The notes beneath the pieces were generated by a model. It worked only from the letters and a program-made list of their open reading frames with translations. It had not been told where the DNA came from and made no database searches. Below, in pieces: positions 17,307 through 25,510 of a stretch of 64,000 nucleotides of DNA. Origin of the DNA: BD2-11 sp965115885. GTDB taxonomy: Bacteria; Gemmatimonadota; Gemmatimonadetes; Longimicrobiales; Gaopeijiaceae. The stretch is from contig OZ220479.1 in NCBI GenBank assembly GCA_965115885.1, positions 3,038,001-3,102,000 on the forward strand, read 5' to 3'. Position 1 is the stretch's first letter, and each line of letters opens with the position of its first letter. A program made the translations under genes and the position numbers.

Positions 17307-17995
17307 CACTGATTCTCCTGGTCGTCGGCGTCGGCGTTCGCGCTCCGGGACGCGACCCACGCTTCGAAATCGGCCGCCTCGTACACGTTGAGGATTCCGC
17401 CCATGGTCGTGTGCAGGTTCCCGCAGAGCTCCGCGCATCCTATGGGATAGGCGCCCGCGGCCGTCGCTTCGAACCAGACGGTGATGTCCATCCCGGGCAC
17501 GGCGTCCTGCTTCACCCGCATGTCGGGCAGGAAGAACGAATGCAGCACGTCCGCGGAACGGAGAGTGACGTTGACGGCCCGGTCGACCGGAACGTGCATG
17601 ATGTTGAGGGTCGAAATGTCGTCGGCGGTTCCGGCGACTCCGTCGGGTCCGGCGTAGACGATGTCCCACTCGAACTGCTTCGCCGTGATCACGTAGTCGA
17701 GGGCGTCGTCGGGCACGCTCGTCGGGTTCTTGATCGTGTTCCAGACGGGCTGGCTCATGAACGCCAGCGCCAGCACGGCGAGGAAGGGCAGAGAGGTCCA
17801 GACGATCTCCGCCTTCGTGGACCCGTGGACGTAGGCGGCCTTCCGTCCCTCGCGGCGCCGGTAGCGGATCACGAAGTAGACCAGGAGCGCCTCCGTGGCC
17901 ACGAAGACGACTCCCGTCACCGCGAGGATCACGTAGTACAGGAAGTCGACGTCCGGTCCGAAGGTGGAAAAGCTCTCGGGGAGGAACCAGCTCAT
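17306..17995 (-). CDS. coxB: cytochrome c oxidase subunit II (CuA)
   Basis: 229 residues: two N-terminal transmembrane helices (FLYYVILAVTGVVFVATEAL and IVWTSLPFLAVLALAFMSQ) and a periplasmic cupredoxin domain. The CuA ligands are visible: HSFFLPDMRVKQDAVPG for the first His and CAELCGNLHTTM for Cys, Glu, Cys, His and Met. There is no fused cytochrome c domain, so an external electron donor is required; the cytochrome and cupredoxin genes just upstream are candidates. It overlaps coxA by one base. Confidence 0.95.
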   Translation of the reverse strand: MSWFLPESFSTFGPDVDFLYYVILAVTGVVFVATEALLVYFVIRYRRREGRKAAYVHGSTKAEIVWTSLPFLAVLALAFMSQPVWNTIKNPTSVPDDALDYVITAKQFEWDIVYAGPDGVAGTADDISTLNIMHVPVDRAVNVTLRSADVLHSFFLPDMRVKQDAVPGMDITVWFEATAAGAYPIGCAELCGNLHTTMGGILNVYEAADFEAWVASRSANADADDQENQ

Positions 17996-18086
17996 GTTGG
18001 CGTTCTCCTGCTCGCTGCCGGGGACGATGCCGACCGGGTCGGCGCTCTCCGGGGGAGGCTCCGACCCGCCCTCGGGCGCCTCGTGT

Positions 18087-18971
18087 CTAGCGGCTCTCGG
18101 AAGCGGGGGCGTGGACGTGGGCTCCGGGACCGTGGGGATCGATCGGCTCGCCCAGCGGCACCACCGCGTTGGCCGCCATCGCCTCCGAGAAGGAGAAGCT
18201 CACCATCGCGGTTTCTCCGGTGGCGACGGTCACGTTGGCGGTCTGAGTGCCGTAGCGTTCGTGCCACGCCTCGACCACGTACTCGCCGGGCGGCAGCAGG
18301 CCCAAGTCGGCGCTCCCGTCCATGTCCGTGACTCCGTGGAACGGGTGCTCCAACACGCCCACGTAGGCGTTCATCCAACCGTGCACGTCGCAGCGCACCG
18401 GGATCATCACCTCCGCCGCGGGGAAGCTGCGGTTGGTGTCCATGTTCACCGGCTGGCTGATGTTGAAGCCGCGGTTGACGCTGGGCGAGGCGTTGATGTT
18501 GTGCGGCAGGCCGTCCGAGTTGCGGAAGGTGAGGTCCTGCCCCGCCTGCACGCCCACGACCCGGGGGATGTAGCGGCAGCCTTCCTGGTCCATCACCACC
18601 GCGTCGGCGGGAGTGGGGAAGCTCATGTCCGCATCGAGGCCTTCCCTCACGTAGACGAAGACGTTGGCGAGGCCGCCGCCGCCGCCCACCACGACGTTCT
18701 CGGCCATCGGAGCGTCCGTGTAGCGCGCCGCGCAGGCCGGCTCCGACGCCATGCCGATCGCCTCCATGTCGGGCGCCATGCCTTCGAACGCCACCATCGC
18801 GTTGATGCCGCCGGCGGTCGCCGGATCCACCGGAGAGGCCGTCTCCGCGGCTCCGCCGACTTCCTCCGTGCCGCCGCCGACTTCGCTCCCGCCGCCGCCG
18901 CCGCAGGCGATCGCGAACGCCGTCGCGGCCGTCGCCGCCGTCGCGCGGGCGCGCCCATGCAGATCGATCAT
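18087..18971 (-). CDS. plastocyanin-like (cupredoxin) lipoprotein
   Basis: 294 residues; GGAGGAATGAA precedes the ATG. The N-terminus resembles a lipoprotein signal (ATAFAIACGGGGG), followed by a Gly/Glu linker. The region at about residues 55-205 is a cupredoxin: VGVQAGQDLTFRNSDGLPHN carries the first His, and PVRCDVHGWMNAYVGV gives Cys-x2-His-x2-Met, the classical type 1 copper set. A second beta-sandwich at about residues 210-260 (GLLPPGEYVVEAWHERYG) resembles carboxypeptidase-regulatory-like domains. It lies between the cytochrome genes and coxB, so electron transfer between them is plausible. Its exact partner is not shown. Confidence 0.8.
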   Translation of the reverse strand: MIDLHGRARATAATAATAFAIACGGGGGSEVGGGTEEVGGAAETASPVDPATAGGINAMVAFEGMAPDMEAIGMASEPACAARYTDAPMAENVVVGGGGGLANVFVYVREGLDADMSFPTPADAVVMDQEGCRYIPRVVGVQAGQDLTFRNSDGLPHNINASPSVNRGFNISQPVNMDTNRSFPAAEVMIPVRCDVHGWMNAYVGVLEHPFHGVTDMDGSADLGLLPPGEYVVEAWHERYGTQTANVTVATGETAMVSFSFSEAMAANAVVPLGEPIDPHGPGAHVHAPASESR

Positions 18972-19013
18972 TTCATTCCTCCGTGCTTTCCGATGGTTCG
19001 AGACTTCCGATGT

Positions 19014-20591
19014 CTACGCGTTTCCGTCGCCGAGGCCCCCGGCGCCTTCCCGCTCGCGCTTCTGGGCTCGGGCCACCACCAATACGCCCAGTCCCGCCGT
19101 GAGCAGCGTCGCGATCAGCGGCGCGACCACCACCGTGGCGGACGTGGGTTCCTGCAGGAAAATGTAGTGCCACGAGCTGATCGATCCCCGGGATCCCGAC
19201 TCCCCGTTGTCGCCGTCCCAGGCGGCGAACCCCAGGGGCACCGGCTCGCCGATGCGGAACTGCAGGTCGCCCGGGTCCTCGGTCTCGATCGCGCGGCGGA
19301 ACATAACAGCCCAGCGCCCCGCCGAAAACGTCGCCCCCGACGCGAGCGACTGGTTCGCGTCGTCCTGGAGGGCGAAGGTCCCCAGCCCGCGGGCGTCCCC
19401 TTCCCGCGCGCCGTCGACCGAGCTTTCCCAACGCCACAGGTAGACCGGATCCCCGGGGTCTCCCATGAGGAAGTAGGGCTTGTCCATTCCCTCCGGAATT
19501 TCCGTCGGGAACTGGACGTACAGACCGTCCGGCCTGGGGCCGGGCTCCATGTCGCCCTCCTTGGGTCCCGCCGCGGCGAGAACCTGGGTCTGGAAAGCGG
19601 CCCAGGCGGTGTCGGGGCTCCGGGAGCGGTCGCTCCAGGAGACGTGCACCGCGAGCTCGTCGCCGTCGTGCAGGGCGCGCACCCACAGCCCGTCCACCTG
19701 CGGAACGAACCAGCGCGGGCGCTGGAGGATCTGCCCGCCCATCGGGATGTAGAACGCCTCCGCCGACGCCCACTGCGGATCGTCCGGTCCGCTCGGCAAC
19801 GGGGCGTCCTCCACCAGCCCGGCCCGGATCACCTCGGTGACGCCCGGCGCCTCGGCGGGCGCGAGGCTGCGCACGAAGTGGGAGAGATTCCAGAGCTGCT
19901 CGTCGGTGACGACGCCGGCGTCGACGAGATCCGTGAACGACGGCATGGGGGTTCCGTCGAGGCCGGTGCGCAGCCGCCGATAGATGTCCTCGACGGTGCC
20001 GCCGCCGTTGAAGAACCAGTTTTCGGTCAGATCCGCCGAGTGGATGGGCATCCCGGCGTCGTCGACGAGCGTCGGAGAGGAAGTGCCGTCCCCTCGTCCC
20101 TCCGCGCCGTGGCATCGGTTGCACTCGATGCGCTCGTACACCTCCCGTCCCTCGGCGAGCGCTTCCTCGGTGGCCCGGGTCGGACCGCCGAAGGAAAGGA
20201 CCTCGGGCGCCTCGCCGGCGGCGAAGAACCGGGAAAAGCTCTTGAGGTAGTCGACCAGCGCCAACCGCTCCTCGAGGTCGAGCACGTCCTCCCACCCCGG
20301 CATGGTCGTGCCCGGCATGCCCTCGTCGATGACGCGCATGATGTCGTCGTCGGTGGGAAGCTGGCCGCTCGCGGTGGTGCGGATCTGGTAGAGCGCTTGG
20401 GTGAAGTCGCGCGGCCGCGGCAACATGTACTCCGCCGCGTAGCCGTCCCCGCGCCCCTCGTAGCCGTGGCAGGACGCGCACCAGCGGTCGTAGACCTCGC
20501 GCCCGAGCGCATTCCCTTCCTGGGCGGCCAGCGGCGCCGCGGCGAACGCCGCGGCGAACGCCAGACCGGAGGCCCTCGCGTGCGCCCGCAT
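19014..20591 (-). CDS. dihaem cytochrome c fused to an ethylbenzene-dehydrogenase-type haem-binding domain
   Basis: 525 residues. The ATG at 20591 shares its A with the stop of the upstream cytochrome gene (TGATG). A signal peptide (AFAAAFAAAPLAAQ) is followed by two cytochrome c domains with CASCH (about residue 38) and CNRCH (about residue 163). The central and C-terminal part (about residues 255-475) resembles the gamma-subunit haem-b-binding domain of ethylbenzene dehydrogenase and related DMSO-reductase-family enzymes, and a hydrophobic helix near the end (VVVAPLIATLLTAGLGVLVV) anchors it. No molybdenum subunit is encoded nearby, so here it probably acts as a multi-haem electron carrier. 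Confidence 0.8.
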   Translation of the reverse strand: MRAHARASGLAFAAAFAAAPLAAQEGNALGREVYDRWCASCHGYEGRGDGYAAEYMLPRPRDFTQALYQIRTTASGQLPTDDDIMRVIDEGMPGTTMPGWEDVLDLEERLALVDYLKSFSRFFAAGEAPEVLSFGGPTRATEEALAEGREVYERIECNRCHGAEGRGDGTSSPTLVDDAGMPIHSADLTENWFFNGGGTVEDIYRRLRTGLDGTPMPSFTDLVDAGVVTDEQLWNLSHFVRSLAPAEAPGVTEVIRAGLVEDAPLPSGPDDPQWASAEAFYIPMGGQILQRPRWFVPQVDGLWVRALHDGDELAVHVSWSDRSRSPDTAWAAFQTQVLAAAGPKEGDMEPGPRPDGLYVQFPTEIPEGMDKPYFLMGDPGDPVYLWRWESSVDGAREGDARGLGTFALQDDANQSLASGATFSAGRWAVMFRRAIETEDPGDLQFRIGEPVPLGFAAWDGDNGESGSRGSISSWHYIFLQEPTSATVVVAPLIATLLTAGLGVLVVARAQKREREGAGGLGDGNA

Positions 20592-21394
20592 CAGTGCGCC
20601 CCCTCTTCGGCGCCCTCTTCCTCCCAGGTGCGGGGCTCCCATCCGGTCTGCTCGTAGAGATAGACGATCACCTGCCAGATCTCGTCGGCGGTGAGCATGT
20701 CCTCCCACGCGGGCATCGCCGAATCCCAGGGCGTGGCCTCGCGCGGCAGCCCGGGACCGCCCTTGGCGATGCGCCAGAAGACGAAGCTCTCGGTGAGCTG
20801 CACGATGGTGCCCGGGTCCTGGAAGCTGAGCGGCGCGGGGTTGAACGCGCTTGCGAAGTGCCCCCGCCCGTCGAGCGCGTCGCCGTGGCACGGCATGCAA
20901 TTCTGGACGTAGATCCTCTTGCCCTCCTCGTAGTGCTCCTCGATGTCGCCCTCGTGCCGGAGGGGATTCTCGAGCCCGTCCAGAAGCATGGTCTCTCCCC
21001 GGAAATCGATCCGCCCCGGGGGCGCCGGGTGCACGGAACGCAACGCCGCCGGGGCCGACACCGCGGGGCGTACCCGGTCGAAAGTCGCGAAAGCGACCAG
21101 CAGAGGGACGGCCACCATGAGCGCCGTGCGCAGGACTTTCCGGCGCGGGTCGACCACGACTCGGCGAATCGGCGCCTTGAACCGCTTCCAGCGCTCCTCG
21201 GAGTCGCTGACCCAGATCAGCACGCCCACCACCACGGTTCCCATGTACTGCAGGACGACCGTGCCGGGAACCGGCGCGCTGGCGACGCCGAACAGGGGCG
21301 GCAGAAGCCATATTCCCCATTCGAAGAGAACGTACGCCAGCGCCACGACGAGGGTCGCCTGGCCCAACGGATGCCGCCAGGGTTTGGTGTTCAT
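20591..21394 (-). CDS. membrane-anchored monohaem cytochrome c
   Basis: 267 residues; GGAGAA precedes the ATG. Two hydrophobic helices (LGQATLVVALAYVLFEWGIW and VVLQYMGTVVVGVLIWVS) and a third near residue 93 (LRTALMVAVPLLVAFATF) anchor a periplasmic cytochrome domain with one haem motif, CMPCH, near residue 167 and a likely Met ligand in SAMPAWEDML. The helical N-terminus with a C-terminal cytochrome resembles the large c-type subunits found with bd-like oxidases. One-base overlap with the next gene; 28 bases from the preceding cytochrome. Confidence 0.8.
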   Translation of the reverse strand: MNTKPWRHPLGQATLVVALAYVLFEWGIWLLPPLFGVASAPVPGTVVLQYMGTVVVGVLIWVSDSEERWKRFKAPIRRVVVDPRRKVLRTALMVAVPLLVAFATFDRVRPAVSAPAALRSVHPAPPGRIDFRGETMLLDGLENPLRHEGDIEEHYEEGKRIYVQNCMPCHGDALDGRGHFASAFNPAPLSFQDPGTIVQLTESFVFWRIAKGGPGLPREATPWDSAMPAWEDMLTADEIWQVIVYLYEQTGWEPRTWEEEGAEEGAH

Positions 21395-21422
21395 CGGTTC
21401 TCCTCCCTCACCGATGCGCCTC

Positions 21423-22226
21423 CTATCTCCGAGATGCGAGGAATTGCACCATCGCTTCGAGCTGGGCGGCCGGGACGTTCCCGAAGATCGGGGGCATCAA
21501 CCCGGCCATCGCCTCGTACCCCTCGGCCACCGACGCGGCGGGATCGAGGATGGACGTCCGAATTTCGTCGGCGCTCAGGCGGGCTCCGATGCCTTCGAAG
21601 GACGGCCCGAGCGGCGAGGGCCCGGCGAGCGCGTGGCAAGCGCTGCAGGTGTGCTGGGCCAGAAGCTCCTCCGGCCCGAGGTTTTCGTCGACGGCGGGCG
21701 CGGCGGCGGGCGCGCTCGCCACGCTCCCCCCGGCGGGCGCCGAGGCCGCTCCGTCTCCGCCCTCGAGGTCCGCTCCCGTGACCGTCACCTCCCCCCCCAG
21801 GGATTCCAGGTAGGCCACCAGCGCCCAGATCTGGGTCGAGGACAGGGTTCGGCTCGCGTCGACCATGATGGGGGCGAACCCTTCCACCAAGTAGGCGCCG
21901 GGGTCCACCAGGGAGGCGTGCAGGTACTGCTTGCAGTCCTGCCCGGACACCCTGTCCGCGCAGCGAACGCCGATGAGCCCGGTCCCCTCGTGGTCGGTCA
22001 ACAGGTTCGGAGCGCGGGAGCCCAGCCCGTGGCACGCGGTGCACCCTCCCGCGCCGGCGTACAGACCCTCGCCCGCGGCCACGAGCTCCTCGGGCGCGAC
22101 GTCGCCCGTGAACGCCAGCTCCTCGGGCACGTCCGACTGGATTTGAGGAATGGCGTTGGCGACCCAGGTGAAGACGCCCAGGCACCCGATCACCACGGCC
22201 AGAACGCTGACGTTGGTCTTTAGCAT
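21423..22226 (-). CDS. membrane-anchored dihaem cytochrome c
   Basis: 267 residues; GGAGGG precedes the ATG. An uncleaved N-terminal helix (VSVLAVVIGCLGVFTWVANA) is followed by two cytochrome c domains, with CTACH near residue 62 and CSACH near residue 195, separated by an Ala/Gly/Pro linker at about residues 155-185. Met ligands are likely in APIMVDASR and GLMPPIFGN. The gene starts 10 bases after the CydA-like gene, so the two are surely co-translated, and this cytochrome is the best candidate electron donor or partner of that oxidase subunit. Confidence 0.85.
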   Translation of the reverse strand: MLKTNVSVLAVVIGCLGVFTWVANAIPQIQSDVPEELAFTGDVAPEELVAAGEGLYAGAGGCTACHGLGSRAPNLLTDHEGTGLIGVRCADRVSGQDCKQYLHASLVDPGAYLVEGFAPIMVDASRTLSSTQIWALVAYLESLGGEVTVTGADLEGGDGAASAPAGGSVASAPAAAPAVDENLGPEELLAQHTCSACHALAGPSPLGPSFEGIGARLSADEIRTSILDPAASVAEGYEAMAGLMPPIFGNVPAAQLEAMVQFLASRR

Positions 22227-22236
22227 GTGCCCTCCG

Positions 22237-24078
22237 CTAGCCCTCGCTCGGGGCCGGCTGAAGTTGGCTCCGGCCGACGCGCTCCGGAGGGGCTTCCCCG
22301 GCGGACGAGATCACCGGCTTCTCGGCCAGCGAGCCGAGCCAGAAGATGAAGGCGACCAGCCCGAAGAAGACGAGCACGCAGGCGGAGATGACGAGGGCCG
22401 AGTAGCCCAGCGCCGGGGTCGCCGCCCACGGGCTCGTGTCGCGGATGACTTCGAAGACGTGCCAGTGCTGGCGAATTCCGCTGCGCGCGAAGCCCATCAG
22501 ACCCATCAGCCAAGTGAAGGTCACCGCCAGGACGAAGAGCGCGTACTGGGACCGGGCCGGCATGCGGCCCCACCGGATCGCGCCCCTGGAGGTCGCGCCG
22601 CGCAGCATCAGCAGGTCGATGGCGATCACGCCGACGATGCAGGCGAGCACGGTGAGCACTTGGTACACCGAGAAGCCGATGCGCGTGAGGGTCGGCACGA
22701 AGTAGCCGTAGATCCCGTAGAACAGCACGACCGCGGCGGCGACGACGAAGATCGCCCCCTGCACGATCGTGCCCGTGCGCGCCCACGACGCCACCGGCTC
22801 CTTGTTGGCGCGCCGGTAGAGCAGAAACGACAGGAACGTGGTCAGGATCATGAAGTTGACCGCCGTGTTCTTGCCGCTCATCAGGCCGAGCGCGCTCAGG
22901 AAGGGATGGTGGGTGCCGCCCATGGCGGCGAACTCCTCGCGGCTGGCGATCATGGTGTTGGGCGTCGCCCACACGATCACCCCGACGATGAGCACGGCCA
23001 GCATGTACTTCGTGTAGGGCGTGAAGCGCTCCGCGCCCGGGATTCGGCCCATCCCCACCCACAGGTAGTAGTTGCCGGCCAAGAAGAGCACCCCGATCAG
23101 GAAGGCTTGGATGATCCACAGCCAGCTCATGAAGCCGCCCATCATGGTGATGCCCATCTGCTGGTTGAACTCGTAGATCTCCCGGCCCAGCCAGTAGCCG
23201 GCGAAGGGCAGGACGATGAGCGCGCCGATGGCGATCATGTTGCCCACGTAGCCCATCCAGTCGTAGTGGGCGCGCTCCTCGTCGGTGCGGGCCGCCAGGA
23301 AGCGGTAGGCGGCGTAGGCGCCGACCACCGCGCCCCCGAACACGACGTTGGCGATCAGCCGGTGGATGTTGATCGGCATCCAGGTCGCGTTGGTGAGCGC
23401 GGTCCACAGCTGCACCGCCTGGGGCGCCGTGTCGACGGCGACCTCGGCCGGCGGGCTCATCATGTAGGTCAGCCAGCCGTTGGCGATGAACATGACGATC
23501 GTGCCCCATACGTTGAGCGCGATGCCCAGCCCCCAGTGGAACCACTTGGCTCGCCCCTTCTTCCAGCGGTCCCAGCCGTAGTAGTACAGGTACAGGGTGA
23601 AGGACTCGAAGAAGAAGAGCCCCACGTAGATCCACATCGACAGGTTGAAGATCTGCGCGAGGTAGCCGAACAGCGTGGGATAGATGGTGATCAGCAGGAA
23701 GAGCAGGATCCCGCCCCAGATGGCGGTGGCGGAATAGGCGACCAGCAGAAGCCGGGTGAATTCCTTGGACAGCTTGTCGTAGCGCTCGTCGCCCCCGAAC
23801 ATGCCGATGGCCTCGGTGACCACCGCGAACATGGGCACGCCCAGCACGAAGGCCGCGAAGAGCAGGTGCACCTGGGCGGCGATCCAGACCGCGGCCCGCC
23901 CGCCGATGACGGGAAAGTCGCCGTAGTCGCGTCCTGCGGGCACCTGGGCGAGGACGGGCTCCGCCAGCGCCAGGACGGCGAGCGCCGCGATCAGCGTCAG
24001 AAGCCCGACGCCCGCGCGCAGAGTCGTGCCGGGTCCGGACACCTTCGCCTCCGGGATCTTGTCAGCTCCGGGGAACAT
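22237..24078 (-). CDS. cytochrome bd-like oxidase subunit I (CydA-like), no CydB partner
   Basis: 613 residues, longer than usual CydA (about 450-530), with some 13-14 hydrophobic segments. CydA-type signatures are present: the first haem His in QVHLLFAAFVLGVP, the Glu and aromatic block in GLFFFESFTLYLYYYGWDRW, and the second His in WMPINIHRLIANVVFGG. The GRQPW motif of the quinol-binding loop is not visible. No cydB or cydX gene is adjacent; three c-type cytochrome genes follow instead. This matches the bd-like oxidases described in Nitrospira and other phyla, where c-type cytochromes may replace quinol as donor. Its first 17 bases overlap the end of the radical SAM gene. O2 reduction is inferred. 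Confidence 0.85.
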   Translation of the reverse strand: MFPGADKIPEAKVSGPGTTLRAGVGLLTLIAALAVLALAEPVLAQVPAGRDYGDFPVIGGRAAVWIAAQVHLLFAAFVLGVPMFAVVTEAIGMFGGDERYDKLSKEFTRLLLVAYSATAIWGGILLFLLITIYPTLFGYLAQIFNLSMWIYVGLFFFESFTLYLYYYGWDRWKKGRAKWFHWGLGIALNVWGTIVMFIANGWLTYMMSPPAEVAVDTAPQAVQLWTALTNATWMPINIHRLIANVVFGGAVVGAYAAYRFLAARTDEERAHYDWMGYVGNMIAIGALIVLPFAGYWLGREIYEFNQQMGITMMGGFMSWLWIIQAFLIGVLFLAGNYYLWVGMGRIPGAERFTPYTKYMLAVLIVGVIVWATPNTMIASREEFAAMGGTHHPFLSALGLMSGKNTAVNFMILTTFLSFLLYRRANKEPVASWARTGTIVQGAIFVVAAAVVLFYGIYGYFVPTLTRIGFSVYQVLTVLACIVGVIAIDLLMLRGATSRGAIRWGRMPARSQYALFVLAVTFTWLMGLMGFARSGIRQHWHVFEVIRDTSPWAATPALGYSALVISACVLVFFGLVAFIFWLGSLAEKPVISSAGEAPPERVGRSQLQPAPSEG

Positions 24079-25510
24079 CGTCCTCCTCCGGAATTCCGTC
24101 GCGCGACGCGGTCGCGGACGCCTGGTTGCGTAGGAAGAAAGGAAGCCGCTTGGAGAAATCGACCGGCATGCCGCGGCGCACCTCCGCCATCACTTCGGCG
24201 GTCACCGCCGCGTAGCCGCGCTTGCGCGCGAACGACTCGATGCGTTCCGACACGACGCCGCGCACGAAGCTGGGCACGGCGGACAGGCGCGCGCGCGCCT
24301 CTTCGGTCCAGGGGAAGGCGGAGGCGGGGGCGTCCCCGTACACGACTTCGCGCAGCGGCTCGACGACCTCCCGCTCGCCGGTCGGATCGTAGGCGCAGGA
24401 GTCGTCGGGCCCGAGCAGGTCGCCGGTCGTCGCGTACGCGCGCGCACGGCATCCCCCGCACACCGCGCGGTACTCGCAGCGCCCGCAGCGCCCGCCCAGC
24501 TCGCCCCGGCGCAACCGGTCGAAGACCGGAGACGACTCCCAGATCCGGCGGAAGGAGGTGGAGGCGAGGTCGCCCGCGACCACCGGCGTGTAGGGACAGG
24601 GAGTGACCTTTCCCTCCGGGGTGATGCGGCAGTAGTGCACGCCGCAGGGACAGCGGGTGCCGTAGTTGAGCAATCCCGATTCCCGTCCCCCCTCGATCAC
24701 GTGGCGCATGATCTGGGGTTGGCACTTGGAGCGCACCATCATGCGGCCTCGGTACTTGCGCTCGAGCGACGCCAGTTCCGCCAGCACCTCTTCGTTCTCC
24801 TCGGGGGAGAGTCCGACCATGCGCTCGCCCCGGCCGGTGGGCACCAGGAAGTACAGGTTGAACGAAACCGCGCCCTTGCGCTCCGCCCAGGCCGCGATGC
24901 GGGCGATCTCCGCCCGGTTGCCCCGGGTGACGCTGGTCTGGACGATGAAGTCCAAACGGTGCGCGGCGAGCCGGTCGACCGCCTCCAGGGTGTCGGAGAG
25001 GGCGCCGGACCCGTGGCGGAAGCGGTCGTGGTAGGCGTCGGCGAGAGAGTCCACGGAGACCGCGACCCCCTTGACCCCGGCTTCCATGAGCGACTCGATG
25101 CGGCGGTCGTCGAGGCGCGTGCCGTTGGTGCCCACCACCACGGTCGCGCCGCCCGCGCTCGCCCGGGCGGCGATCTCCTCCAGATCCTCCCGCAGAAGAG
25201 GTTCCCCGCCCGAGAGAATGAGCACCGGATTGGGGTTGACCTCGAGAATCTGGTCGAGCACGCGACGGCACTCTCCGGTGGAGAGCTCGGCGTCGGCCAA
25301 GTGCCACGCGCCCGCGGAGATGTAGCAGTGCGCGCACTCCAGGTTGCAACGCCGAGTGAGGTTCCACGCGACGACGTGCGGGAGCCCGGGGACCGCTCCG
25401 GGATCGGCGGACGCGCCTTCGGCGACCCAGCGGAGCGAGGGGGACGGGGCGGATGCGGAGACGGCGCCCCGACCCAGCGTGGGGAGGGCGCCGGCGGGCG
25501 GGACGGCCAT
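24062..25510 (-). CDS. radical SAM/SPASM protein with C-terminal PCP_red domain (NirJ/Ahb-like)
   Basis: 482 residues; the ATG shares its A with the stop of the upstream stress-protein gene (TGATG). The radical SAM cluster motif is CNLECAHCY (CxxxCxxC) near residue 55, then ILSGGEPLLRED (SAM-binding GGE) and VVVGTNGTRLDD. The SPASM part is Cys-rich (CPCGVHYCRITPEGKVTPCP, CGRCEYRAVCGGCRARAY), as in NirJ and AhbC/AhbD enzymes that modify haem side chains. Residues 399-447 (FPWTEEARARLSAVPSFVRG onward) match PCP_red, the small domain of the light-independent protochlorophyllide reductase. A tetrapyrrole substrate is therefore likely, though peptide-modifying SPASM enzymes are an alternative. It directly precedes the CydA-like gene. 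Confidence 0.85.
   Translation of the reverse strand: MAVPPAGALPTLGRGAVSASAPSPSLRWVAEGASADPGAVPGLPHVVAWNLTRRCNLECAHCYISAGAWHLADAELSTGECRRVLDQILEVNPNPVLILSGGEPLLREDLEEIAARASAGGATVVVGTNGTRLDDRRIESLMEAGVKGVAVSVDSLADAYHDRFRHGSGALSDTLEAVDRLAAHRLDFIVQTSVTRGNRAEIARIAAWAERKGAVSFNLYFLVPTGRGERMVGLSPEENEEVLAELASLERKYRGRMMVRSKCQPQIMRHVIEGGRESGLLNYGTRCPCGVHYCRITPEGKVTPCPYTPVVAGDLASTSFRRIWESSPVFDRLRRGELGGRCGRCEYRAVCGGCRARAYATTGDLLGPDDSCAYDPTGEREVVEPLREVVYGDAPASAFPWTEEARARLSAVPSFVRGVVSERIESFARKRGYAAVTAEVMAEVRRGMPVDFSKRLPFFLRNQASATASRDGIPEEDDVPRS

Noticed and set aside
14658..17312. 884-codon plus-strand frame across the oxidase genes
   Set aside because: It is antisense to coxA/coxC, and its His/Asp/Glu/Arg-rich composition is the shadow of hydrophobic codons.
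22150..24606. 818-codon plus-strand frame opposite the CydA-like gene
   Set aside because: Antisense shadow; the minus-strand protein has clear CydA motifs.
24062..25510. Haem d1 (denitrification) biosynthesis cluster
   Set aside because: No nirS, nirF, nirDLGH or nirE homolog is present; only the radical SAM fold is NirJ-like.
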